From Congregibacter brevis (lineage in GTDB: Bacteria; Pseudomonadota; Gammaproteobacteria; Pseudomonadales; Halieaceae): 64,000 nucleotides of DNA. Each line of letters begins with the position of its first letter. Position 1 is the first letter of the stretch. Under the pieces are notes generated by a model that saw only the letters and a list, made by a program, of their open reading frames with translations, made no database searches and was not told the DNA's origin. The position numbers and the translations under genes are program-made. The stretch spans positions 1,054,001-1,118,000 of the forward strand of contig NZ_CP136865.1 in the NCBI RefSeq assembly GCF_045689245.1, given 5' to 3'. Shown here one piece after another: positions 45,205 through 52,730 of the stretch.

Positions 45205-45806
45205 TCTGAGCGCTTTTGTACGATGAAGTAGCTGTGCAGTTCGGGATACTGATCGTATTCAAAGTGGCGGCAGATCGCGCCTTCTGAAGCAAAGAGTTCG
45301 TAGTACGCATTGATCCCTAGTGACGAGTAGTAGACTTCAGGGCCCATGAAGTCGTCTCTCAATTCATCCTGCTCATCGGTGCCACCGCAGCTGAAAATTA
45401 GCGTGCCGTCGGAACTGAGCGCAGCGATTAGCTTGCGAAGTAAAGGTGCTTGTTGGGTCAGAGGGACGTGCCAGATACTGTCCCAAGCGGTAATGAAGTC
45501 GTAGGTACGCGTGAGCTCCCATTCACACACGTCTTCGAGATAAAAACTGACATCGGGATGTCGCTGCCTGGCGAGATTTAGCATTTCTGCCGATACATCT
45601 ACCCCTTCTACGGTATAGCCTTTGCCAAGTAATAGGTCGATGAAACGGCCGCTAGCGCCGCAACCGACGTCTAAAGCAATGCCGGCGCTCTTGCTGAAAG
45701 CCAATGCGCGTTCGTGCTGGGGAATGCCATTGTCGCGATTGAATTGGTCACTGTCCCAACGGTGAGCGATTTGGTCGTAGACCTTGCCAGTGTCGACGGG
45801 CTTCAT
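45201..45806 (-). CDS. Class I SAM-dependent methyltransferase
   Basis: 201-residue small-molecule-type methyltransferase. Motif I is ALDVGCGASGRFIDLLL (about 40-56), the acidic residue binding SAM ribose is in VEGVDVSAEMLNLAR, and motif III lies around FSCGGTD. It belongs to the Methyltransf_11/25 group. The substrate cannot be inferred. GAGGACC precedes the ATG. The neighbours give no clear pathway. Confidence 0.88.
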   Translation of the reverse strand: MKPVDTGKVYDQIAHRWDSDQFNRDNGIPQHERALAFSKSAGIALDVGCGASGRFIDLLLGKGYTVEGVDVSAEMLNLARQRHPDVSFYLEDVCEWELTRTYDFITAWDSIWHVPLTQQAPLLRKLIAALSSDGTLIFSCGGTDEQDELRDDFMGPEVYYSSLGINAYYELFASEGAICRHFEYDQYPELHSYFIVQKRSD

Positions 45807-45861
45807 CTCTGGTCCTCGCGTTGAACCAATGACTTCGATATTGCTGTGAAGAACACTGATT

Positions 45862-46899
45862 TCAGTCTAGTTGTTGTGCGAGCCACAACGTCTGCTCAGC
45901 AGCACTGACAGCTCTACAACCCGTAGCATCGGTCCCACACCAAAGCGGTGAGAAATCTTCCTTATCCCGGCCTTCGGCGACAGCTCTTAGGGGGGCGAGC
46001 GCGCTCGCCGCTAAAGGAAACACAGGAGGAGCATCGCTAATAGGTCCCATTTCCTCCATGAGACGATTGGGAATACCTCTCGCTATACCCCCGGAGAATA
46101 GGTTTGTGAGCTGTGTGTTGCTGGATCGAGGACTTCTTAACAAGTTGCGATGAATACGGCTGGTTTTGGCTTCTTTGCAGAGTAGATAGGTGGTGCCCAG
46201 TTGAACAGCCTGGGCTCCGACGTCCATAGCAGCCCTTACCTGCTCCGGGGTAGAGATGCCCCCAGAAGCAATGACTGGGACCGATACAGCGTTTTGTATA
46301 GCAGCGACGAGGTCCAGTGTTTCTAGCTGCGTCGACAAGTCTCTATTGAGAAACATGCCGCGATGACCTCCGGCCTCTATCCCTTGGGCGATGACGGCGT
46401 CGACGCCGTGATCAGCTAACCATAGCGCTTCGTCCACGGTCGTTGCCGAAGACCAAACTTGCCCTTTCCAGGACTTGATGGCCTCAACGTGCTCGCGTTT
46501 TGGAAGGCCAAAGTGAAAACTCACGATAGGCGGTTGGTAAGGCGAAATCAGTTCGAGAGCTTCATCACAGAACGGTCTACGAGATGGGCCATCTGGGATG
46601 CTAGTGGGGTCAAGCTCGTACTCCATGAAGTAGCGCGCTAGCGCATTGCGCCAGCGCGCTTCTTGGCGTTCATCGGGTTGCGGCGGCTGATGGCTAAAGA
46701 AATTGAGGTTGTAGGTAGCGATCCCTGAAGCCTTGATGGTCTGCAGTTCCTGCGCCAGCATTTCGCGGGACAACATGGCGCAGGGTAAGGAGCCGACCCC
46801 GCCTACCGAGGAAACCGCGACGGTTAGCGCACTGTCCTGCACACCCGCCATCGGCGCTTGGATAATGGGCAGGTGGCCAGGAAGCGCCGTGTCAGACAT
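45862..46899 (-). CDS. Nitronate monooxygenase / 2-nitropropane dioxygenase-like FMN enzyme
   Basis: 345-residue FMN-dependent TIM-barrel enzyme. Family features are PIIQAPMAGVQDS at the N-terminus, QGIEAGGHRG (phosphate and flavin contacts with the catalytic His region), VPVIASGGI and GAQAVQLGTTYLL. Members oxidise nitronates or act as enoyl reductases; activity cannot be fixed from sequence. The start lies 5 bases after the upstream NTF2-like gene, so the two are one transcript. Confidence 0.88.
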   Translation of the reverse strand: MSDTALPGHLPIIQAPMAGVQDSALTVAVSSVGGVGSLPCAMLSREMLAQELQTIKASGIATYNLNFFSHQPPQPDERQEARWRNALARYFMEYELDPTSIPDGPSRRPFCDEALELISPYQPPIVSFHFGLPKREHVEAIKSWKGQVWSSATTVDEALWLADHGVDAVIAQGIEAGGHRGMFLNRDLSTQLETLDLVAAIQNAVSVPVIASGGISTPEQVRAAMDVGAQAVQLGTTYLLCKEAKTSRIHRNLLRSPRSSNTQLTNLFSGGIARGIPNRLMEEMGPISDAPPVFPLAASALAPLRAVAEGRDKEDFSPLWCGTDATGCRAVSAAEQTLWLAQQLD

Positions 46900-46904
46900 C
46901 TGCG

Positions 46905-47384
46905 CTACATGCTCCTCTCGACCATCATCAGTTCCAACTCGACGTCTTCCGGAATCTGCTTTGGATCGATGCGCGTTGAATGCATTTGCTTTAACTTCCA
47001 GCCCGTTTTCGTCTCTACAGCCACAACGCTTTCTAACCAGGCAAGGCTAGATTCTGCATCGTCTTTGACAATCGTTGCCTTGTTCCAATAGTTGATTAAC
47101 GCTACGCCATCAAACTTGCTCACTGAGATTACGCCGAAGTAGTTGTTTCGCTTACCGCCATCTGGTTTTACCAATGGCAACAGGAAATCGCGATCCCAAA
47201 CCTCGCCCATCTCCAGTAACAGAAAGTCAGGCGTTGTCACCGCCTTGATCAGCTCTTTATCCGAGTAGGAAAGGCCCGAAAAAATCTTCACTACAGGGTC
47301 GAATTCTGGGGGGTGTTCGGCGAGGGCGGGGCCGGCGAAGACGACCAGGAAAAGCAGGATTGTTTGCGCGCCGCGGCTAATCAT
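46905..47384 (-). CDS. Secreted NTF2/SnoaL-like protein
   Basis: 159-residue precursor with a Sec signal peptide (MISRGAQTILLFLVVFAGPALA, cleavage after ALA). The mature part has the pattern of an NTF2-like cone fold: an N-terminal helical half, then FGVISVSKFDGVALINYWNKATIV and WLESVVAVETKTGWKLKQMHSTRI, where a final strand with KLxxMHSTR is typical of SnoaL-like proteins. No catalytic residues stand out. It is upstream of and probably cotranscribed with the nitronate monooxygenase-like gene. Confidence 0.7.
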   Translation of the reverse strand: MISRGAQTILLFLVVFAGPALAEHPPEFDPVVKIFSGLSYSDKELIKAVTTPDFLLLEMGEVWDRDFLLPLVKPDGGKRNNYFGVISVSKFDGVALINYWNKATIVKDDAESSLAWLESVVAVETKTGWKLKQMHSTRIDPKQIPEDVELELMMVERSM

Positions 47385-47600
47385 TGAGCGTGTGCCTCGA
47401 TGAAGAATGAGTCGAATGGATCCAGCTTAACTCTATTTGGACAGGAGAGTTGCTACGTGTTCGCTTTTAAAAAGAGGGAGGAGAGAGGTTTTTGGGGTTC
47501 GTTTGGACATCTGTTTTTGACTAAAAATGATCATTGGCTTGGCATTCCAGACGGCCCTCTAGGCCAAATAGGGACACAAGCCTCATCAAATCGCAGGCAA

Positions 47601-47623
47601 TAAAAAGCCCACCTCAGTGGGCT
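47601..47623 (-). terminator. Terminator upstream of the PEP-CTERM gene end
   Basis: AGCCCAC and GTGGGCT form a 7-bp stem with a 4-base loop; on the minus strand TTTTTATTGCC follows. It terminates the PEP-CTERM transcript. Confidence 0.85.
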
Positions 47624-47642
47624 AGTGCATCAGGAGTTTTGT

Positions 47643-48395
47643 TTAAGCTTTTCTGCGACGAGAATAACCAATTCCAGCGAGCCCCAGGCCAAATAGTGCA
47701 AGGGTGGCTGGTGCAGGAACTGGCGTGCCGTTCCGTTCGATGGCGCGAAGCTCGTCGACAGAGAGCGCCTCATCAAAGATGAAGACGTTGTCTACTAATC
47801 CATTGATCTCGTGTCCGCCAAAATTGGAAAGACCGCCGACAGAAAAGAAATTGTTGCCGTTTGAGTTGGCCGTATTCGATACTTCTTGAGATTGCCCGTC
47901 GTAATAAACAGTTGTGACTTGCCCGTTGCCCGCATACGACGCAGCAAGGAATTTCCACTCATTCAACGTCACGGTAGGCAGGGTTGATGTGTACGTGCGT
48001 CCAACACCCGCTGCCGGCGCAGCAAAACGACTGTCATGCAGTGACAAAGATCGATCATAGCCTCCGTTGTCATGCCCCATTACCCAGCCACGATTGTTGG
48101 GGATAGCAGAGATGTTTACCCACGCACCAAAGGTCACCGATGCGAAATTGCTGGGGCTAAGATCAACGGCCGCTGTGAACAACTGGCGGGCGCCGTCAAA
48201 CGAAAAAGCTTGGCCGCTTAACCCTGCACCGAAAGACGCGCCACCTTGTAGCGTTCCGGCTACTCCGCCGATGGAATCCAGCGTGTTTCCGTTAGCTTCC
48301 CACAGGTGTATCAATCCGGCGTTCGCTGCAGATGAAATCAATGTGCTAGAAACAATGACTGTTGCGGCAAGGTGCTTTTTAAATTGTTTGAACAT
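47643..48395 (-). CDS. PEP-CTERM sorting domain protein with LamG-like domain
   Basis: 250-residue secreted protein. It has a signal peptide (AATVIVSSTLISSAANA), then a concanavalin/LamG-3 domain from about 25 to 215 (GLIHLWEANGNTLDSIGG, FGAWVNISAIP, WKFLAASYAGNGQVTTVYYDG, GLVDNVFIFDEALS). It closes with a PEP-CTERM tail: VPAPA motif, a hydrophobic helix (LALFGLGLAGIGYS) and a basic end RRRKA. The PEP motif reads PAP, an accepted variant. PEP-CTERM proteins need an exosortase, which is not in this window. Many are exopolysaccharide-associated surface proteins. The region looks AT-richer than its neighbours. Confidence 0.88.
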   Translation of the reverse strand: MFKQFKKHLAATVIVSSTLISSAANAGLIHLWEANGNTLDSIGGVAGTLQGGASFGAGLSGQAFSFDGARQLFTAAVDLSPSNFASVTFGAWVNISAIPNNRGWVMGHDNGGYDRSLSLHDSRFAAPAAGVGRTYTSTLPTVTLNEWKFLAASYAGNGQVTTVYYDGQSQEVSNTANSNGNNFFSVGGLSNFGGHEINGLVDNVFIFDEALSVDELRAIERNGTPVPAPATLALFGLGLAGIGYSRRRKA

Positions 48396-48577
48396 TAGGT
48401 TTCCCAAAAAATATTTGTCACGGATATCTTAAGCAAATATCGAGCCAAAGTTTCTAGGCCTTTGTTTTTCATTGCTTCTGGCTACTTTACTGTTTGATAT
48501 CTCGCGTAGCTGTAAAGTTCTTCGACATCTCGCTTAAGACCGAGTTAAGTCGATAGCACACTTTCTGCCCATGCGAC

Positions 48578-49402
48578 TTACATCCGCGGCAACCACATAC
48601 CCATGGTCGCAGCGAAGATGCCGACACTCATGTAAACGGTGAGGCCCGCGAGGGTGCCAATGAACATTATTTTGCCTTGTTCGGTCGCTTGACCCTGACA
48701 ACGGAAGTACCACTCAAGCATTGCTAAGGGGAGTAGATACTGCGCAAAACCGATCACGTTTAAGGCGGGGCCGGTGAAGGTCGCAGTGTCGATACCGATG
48801 CCTCCGGTGAGCATCATCCAGGCCATGAGGCCGACGCGATAGAACCACACTGCGCTTGCGACCATAAAGAGACGCATGGCCCAGCGGCGGTGTTCGCGGA
48901 TGCGGCGAGCAATGGCATAGCGAATGGTCATGGCTGCGCTGATCAGGATCAGCACTGCGTCGCCCGAGATACTGATATGGCCGATGAGGTTGCCGACAGT
49001 GCCGCGAGTCCACACCATGTAAAGTCCACCGATACTGCTAATCACAGCGGCCACTAGGTAGCTGCGCCCAAGTACGCGATGAAACCTTGGAAAGCGAGTA
49101 CGTACGGCAGGTACGAGCTGTAGCGGTCCGCCGCCAATAACAATCGCCGCCAGAATCACGTGGCTTGCGGCCGCGAGATTGCCGATAAAGTCGCCTTCAC
49201 GAAAACCCGAAGGAAGATGCATTCCCTTGAGTCCTTCGACACCATCCGCGGCAATGGGCGGATAAAAGACGCTGAGAATGTAAGCCACAAATATCCAGTG
49301 GCCTACCGCTGCTATGGCGAACCAGGTCTTTACCGTTGCATCGAAGATTGTGTTCGCTCTGGTGCCGGGTACTGTGCTGGCAGGCATTGCTGGTTCGCTC
49401 AT
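48578..49402 (-). CDS. DUF2306 family membrane protein
   Basis: 274-residue integral membrane protein of the DUF2306 type, with about six helices: residues 23-45 (WFAIAAVGHWIFVAYILSVF), 75-98, 118-140, 150-172, 185-208 and 245-265. RFHRVLGRSYL and EHRRWAMRLFMVASAVWFYR are the conserved family blocks, the latter with histidine near the membrane. Function is not established. GGAAGAGAG precedes the ATG. It is divergent from a two-component system with 165 bases between, so it is a plausible target of that system. Confidence 0.82.
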   Translation of the reverse strand: MSEPAMPASTVPGTRANTIFDATVKTWFAIAAVGHWIFVAYILSVFYPPIAADGVEGLKGMHLPSGFREGDFIGNLAAASHVILAAIVIGGGPLQLVPAVRTRFPRFHRVLGRSYLVAAVISSIGGLYMVWTRGTVGNLIGHISISGDAVLILISAAMTIRYAIARRIREHRRWAMRLFMVASAVWFYRVGLMAWMMLTGGIGIDTATFTGPALNVIGFAQYLLPLAMLEWYFRCQGQATEQGKIMFIGTLAGLTVYMSVGIFAATMGMWLPRM

Positions 49403-49567
49403 GGCTCTCTTCCCGAAAATTTTGAGATCAGAATTTTGTCGCGATTGTCCCGCAGGCACATCGCCCGTCAGACTGAAATTGATCTCCCCCAAAAGGCGGA
49501 GAAACGTACGCAAGATGTCATCCTTAGGGCGCATGACAGGGCGTCGTGTGTCGCTTACTCTTCGGTC

Positions 49568-50800
49568 ATGTCTTCCCTACAAGCAGCGCAGAGTCTCGAG
49601 ACACCGCCCAAGCCACGCTGGAATAGTGATGATGGTTTTTCATCTACCAGCTGGGAGCCCTTGCGCCGTCCGGTCGAGCGTTGGCCTCACCAGTTCGATT
49701 TTCTGGTGGCTACCTTGTCCTTCTCGCTCACACTGGCAATGTGGGGCGGCGTTGAGACAGGCTCGGTAGCAGGGGCAGGTGCGCTTCTCCTTGCCTTTGT
49801 CGGTAATTTCGCTCTGCTGTGGCGTCGCAGCCATCCCTTGCAGGTTCATGCACTGTTGTTAGTTGCTTCCGTCATTACGCAGATCACTCCAGAGACTAAA
49901 GGTCTGTTTGCTCTTAGCTTCTCGCTTTACAGCCTCGGGCGTTACACAGCAGATGATCGAGCCAGTCTTATTGGTATGTTGGTTGCGCTCGCCTACGTCA
50001 GTATTGACCTGCTCGTACTCGGCAGCCCCGAGGCTGGCAACGTGATCGCCGCCAGTCTAGTAATGCTGCTTTGGTACGCCGGTCGGCGCCTGAGATTCCG
50101 CGGTGAGTATCTGCGTATTCTTGAAGAACGCGCCATGTATTTAGAGCGAGAGCGCAGCGTCGAAGCAGAGCGAGCAGTAGCGAAGGAGCGCACGCGAATC
50201 GCCCGCGAGCTCCACGACATTGTTGCTCATCAGGTCAGCCTGATGACCGTGCAAGCCGGTGCCGCACGAACGGTCGCCACTACTGATCCTGAGGCTGCGA
50301 CGCGGGCCATGGCCGCAGTGGAGAAGGCTGGGCGGCAGGCGCTGACCGAGATGCGGCATTTGCTGGATGTGTTACGGCCCGGCAGATTAGAAAAAGAACT
50401 TGGCCCGCAGCCCGGCGTGGAGGATCTGCCACGCCTAGTTGATGAGGTGCGAGAAACTGGCCTTTCGATCACATTACATCGGGGAGGCTCGAGCACCGAA
50501 CTGCCACGCCGCGTGGATCTCGCGGTGTACCGCATTGTCCAGGAATCGCTGACTAATGTTATGAAGCACGCGGGTTCGGATCCTCAAGTAGATATTCACA
50601 TCGAGATAAGCCGTGAGTCCGTCGCGCTAACCGTCAGTGATGATGGGCAGGGATCATCGGCCCCTGCCGGTATTGGTCATGGCATAACGGGGATGCGTGA
50701 GCGGGCAGAGTTGCTCGGAGGATCCTTACAAGCGAGATCAGGCCCGAACGGAGGGTTTTTGATTCGTGCGGTGCTGCCCGTTGGAGACTCTCGGTCATGA
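49568..50800 (+). CDS. NarL-type sensor histidine kinase (HisKA_3)
   Basis: 410-residue membrane kinase. The N-terminal part has four or five helices (about 40-155). After a coiled-coil linker comes the HisKA_3 box RTRIARELHDIVAHQVSLM with His216, then VQAGAAR, and a HATPase domain with DLAVYRIVQESLTNVMKHA (N box) and VSDDGQG (G1). VAHQVSLMTVQAGAAR is the form typical of actinobacterial kinases. No Shine-Dalgarno precedes the ATG; the frame is open for 136 codons upstream, but these overlap the divergent DUF2306 gene. It overlaps its response regulator by 4 bases. The signal is unknown. Confidence 0.9.
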   Translation: MSSLQAAQSLETPPKPRWNSDDGFSSTSWEPLRRPVERWPHQFDFLVATLSFSLTLAMWGGVETGSVAGAGALLLAFVGNFALLWRRSHPLQVHALLLVASVITQITPETKGLFALSFSLYSLGRYTADDRASLIGMLVALAYVSIDLLVLGSPEAGNVIAASLVMLLWYAGRRLRFRGEYLRILEERAMYLERERSVEAERAVAKERTRIARELHDIVAHQVSLMTVQAGAARTVATTDPEAATRAMAAVEKAGRQALTEMRHLLDVLRPGRLEKELGPQPGVEDLPRLVDEVRETGLSITLHRGGSSTELPRRVDLAVYRIVQESLTNVMKHAGSDPQVDIHIEISRESVALTVSDDGQGSSAPAGIGHGITGMRERAELLGGSLQARSGPNGGFLIRAVLPVGDSRS

Positions 50801-51477
50801 CTTTGCGGGTGATGGTTGTCGACGATCAAGCTTTGGTGCGCCGCGGCTTCGCTATGGTGCTAGAGCATGAAGGTGATATTCAGGTGGTTGCCGAAGCGGG
50901 TACGGGGCTCGAAGCAATAGAGGTTGCTCAGCGGGAGAGCCCCGACGTCATCCTTATGGATATTCGCATGCCCGAGATGGATGGCCTGGAAGCCACTGAG
51001 CGTATCCTGGCCGCTGGTGAGAGCGATATGCGCGTCATTATTCTCACGACCTTCGATCCCGATGAGTACGTTTATCGAGCCCTCCGCGCGGGCGCTAGTG
51101 GCTTCGTTCTCAAAGACATTCCTCCAGCCGATTTGGTGAGTGCCGTACGTGCTGTCGCAGAGGGCGGGGCCCTTTTGTCCCCGTCGGTTACTCGGCGCTT
51201 GATTGGACAGTTTGCTGAGCAGCGTGGCGCAGCTACCTCGCTTGCTGCAGGTGAGCTGGAACTGTTGACAGAGCGTGAGAGGGAAGTTTTGCAGTCTATA
51301 GCGGTTGGGCTAAGCAATCAGGAGATTGCGGAGTCGCTTTGTATTGGCGCAGCGACGGTTAAAACACACGTCTCCAGTTTGTTGTCCAAGCTGGGTTTAC
51401 GGGACCGCGCTCAGGCCGTTGTCTGGGCCTATGAGAGTGGATTGGCAAAGCCTGGCGGCGGGGGTTTGGGTCAATGA
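50797..51477 (+). CDS. NarL/FixJ-type response regulator
   Basis: 226-residue DNA-binding regulator. Receiver domain 1-120 with Asp9/Asp10, phospho-acceptor Asp55 in LMDIRMPEMDG and Lys in FVLKDIPP. A LuxR-type HTH lies at about 150-215 (LTEREREVLQSIAVGLSNQEIAESL). TFDPDEYVYRALRAGASGF and LLSPSVTRRLIGQFA are forms commonly seen in actinobacteria. It starts inside the kinase stop (ATGA) and ends overlapping the next membrane-protein gene by 4 bases, a three-gene operon. Confidence 0.93.
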   Translation: MTLRVMVVDDQALVRRGFAMVLEHEGDIQVVAEAGTGLEAIEVAQRESPDVILMDIRMPEMDGLEATERILAAGESDMRVIILTTFDPDEYVYRALRAGASGFVLKDIPPADLVSAVRAVAEGGALLSPSVTRRLIGQFAEQRGAATSLAAGELELLTEREREVLQSIAVGLSNQEIAESLCIGAATVKTHVSSLLSKLGLRDRAQAVVWAYESGLAKPGGGGLGQ

Positions 51478-51893
51478 TGCACAGTAACGGATTGCACAAG
51501 ATTGCTGCCGCCGGAGCGGTCATTGTGGGTGCTTTTTTGATCATGGGAGCTTACGGACATTTCGCTGCAGTGCTTCCCTTAATGTCAGACGCGGAGACTT
51601 TGGCTGCGCAGTTGCGCTTATGGGTGCCCGGGCTGATTCTTGGCTCTGCGGGTGCACTGAGTGCTGCTATGGTAAAAATGCTCTGGAGCGGACGACGGAT
51701 CGCTCTCGATGTGGCCCTGGGTATCAATACACTCGCGGTTCTCTACTTCGGCTACCTGCTGTGGAAGGGGGTCCCGGGTCATCCGGTGGGCCTGTTTACC
51801 GGGATTGTGTCCTGTAATCTGGTGCTCTTACTAGCAACGCGTCTCGGTCTGATTTGGCCAGTGATCAACGGTGGAGATACCGAGCAGGTATGA
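51474..51893 (+). CDS. Small four-helix membrane protein of unknown function
   Basis: 139-residue protein not assigned to a family. Four hydrophobic segments are seen at about 10-30, 48-68, 76-98 and 105-128, separated by short loops. A polar stretch (SDAETLAAQLRLW) follows the first helix. Its ATG overlaps the response regulator stop by 4 bases (ATGATG), so it belongs to the kinase-regulator operon and may modulate the kinase or be part of the response. That role is inference. Confidence 0.75.
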   Translation: MMHSNGLHKIAAAGAVIVGAFLIMGAYGHFAAVLPLMSDAETLAAQLRLWVPGLILGSAGALSAAMVKMLWSGRRIALDVALGINTLAVLYFGYLLWKGVPGHPVGLFTGIVSCNLVLLLATRLGLIWPVINGGDTEQV

Positions 51894-52007
51894 CCTATTG
51901 TTAGAAGCGGCCCAAAGCGGCTCGGTGGGCCAATGGAATGGCTTGCATACCTGATCTTTTTTAGAGGTCGCTGTTACAGCTGACAAAATCAGAGTCTCGC
52001 TACGTCC

Positions 52008-52037
52008 TTTACATTAATACATACATGTATGTATGCT
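52008..52037 (+). promoter_or_regulatory. Candidate promoter of the TetR gene
   Basis: TTTACA (52008-52013) and TATGCT (52032-52037) are 18 bases apart with the palindromic operator between and overlapping them. Transcription would start at or very near the ATG at 52044, so the message may be leaderless; no Shine-Dalgarno precedes that ATG. Confidence 0.4.
52017..52034. promoter_or_regulatory. 18-bp perfect palindrome, likely TetR operator
   Basis: ATACATACATGTATGTAT is a perfect palindrome ending 9 bases before the TetR gene start. AcrR-type TetR regulators bind palindromes built from ACATACAT-like halves, so autoregulation is likely. The site sits within the candidate promoter. Confidence 0.75.
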
Positions 52038-52043
52038 TTTGCC

Positions 52044-52700
52044 ATGAACGTCGCTACCCGTCCAACAAACAACCCAACGACCAGCCGTAACGCCGCTCGA
52101 AGTAGCGCGACTCGTACCCGACTCATCGATAGCACTATCGAAGCCCTCGTCGACCTTGGCTTTGCAAAAACAACGGGCGTGGAGGTCTGTCGAAGATCAG
52201 AGTTAACCCGCGGTGCCCTGAATCACCACTTTCCGGATTTTGCAGATCTCTTGGTTGAAACTCTGCAGGTGCTTTATGCGCGATTGCTTGAGGTAGATTT
52301 GGATGCTGAGGGTGGCGTACTAGAGAAAGTGCTGCTTTCATCCTACGAGCGAGTAACGCAGCCCGAGTTTAAAGCGGTGATCGAACTATGGCTGGCGTCC
52401 TGTAATGACCCGGAGTTTGGTGCACGCCTCGCCGCAGCGATTCAGCAAAGCGCTGTTTTGTTCTCTCCCGCGATGGTGTTATCGACTGCTGGAGGGACTA
52501 GCGCCGACCACGAAGACGATGCTCTTTACTTCACGATCACCGAAACACTCATCGGTATCGGTCTGGGTCGCGCTGTAGGTCGCGGTGAGGGCACGGCCCA
52601 CGAGGCTAGCGTGCTGGGCCAGCTTCGATCAATGGCTCGGGAGTACGATCGCGCCTCTTTAGCGGCTGAAAGTACAAAACAGAGAGTATTAAAAACCTAA
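52044..52700 (+). CDS. TetR family transcriptional regulator
   Basis: 218-residue repressor-type regulator. The DNA-binding region is near residues 28-75: RTRLIDSTIEALVDLGFAKTTGVEVCRRSELTRGALNHHF carries the HTH, with GALNHHFPDFADLL as the recognition part. The rest is helical and ligand-binding, with no assigned ligand. An 18-bp palindrome lies immediately upstream. The molybdopterin oxidoreductase starts 30 bases after the stop, and the pair may form one operon. A short GACCCT/AGGGTC dyad (52706-52718) lies between. Confidence 0.87.
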   Translation: MNVATRPTNNPTTSRNAARSSATRTRLIDSTIEALVDLGFAKTTGVEVCRRSELTRGALNHHFPDFADLLVETLQVLYARLLEVDLDAEGGVLEKVLLSSYERVTQPEFKAVIELWLASCNDPEFGARLAAAIQQSAVLFSPAMVLSTAGGTSADHEDDALYFTITETLIGIGLGRAVGRGEGTAHEASVLGQLRSMAREYDRASLAAESTKQRVLKT

Positions 52701-52730
52701 TAACAGACCCTCAGGGTCCGGCGGTGAAAC

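Noticed and set aside
47400..47603. 67-codon plus-strand frame opposite the gap between NTF2-like and PEP-CTERM genes
   Set aside because: No ribosome site, no family resemblance, and it starts 15 bases from a divergent gene start; probably chance.
49160..49567. 136-codon upstream extension of the histidine kinase
   Set aside because: It lies antisense to the DUF2306 gene and has no kinase-like sequence.
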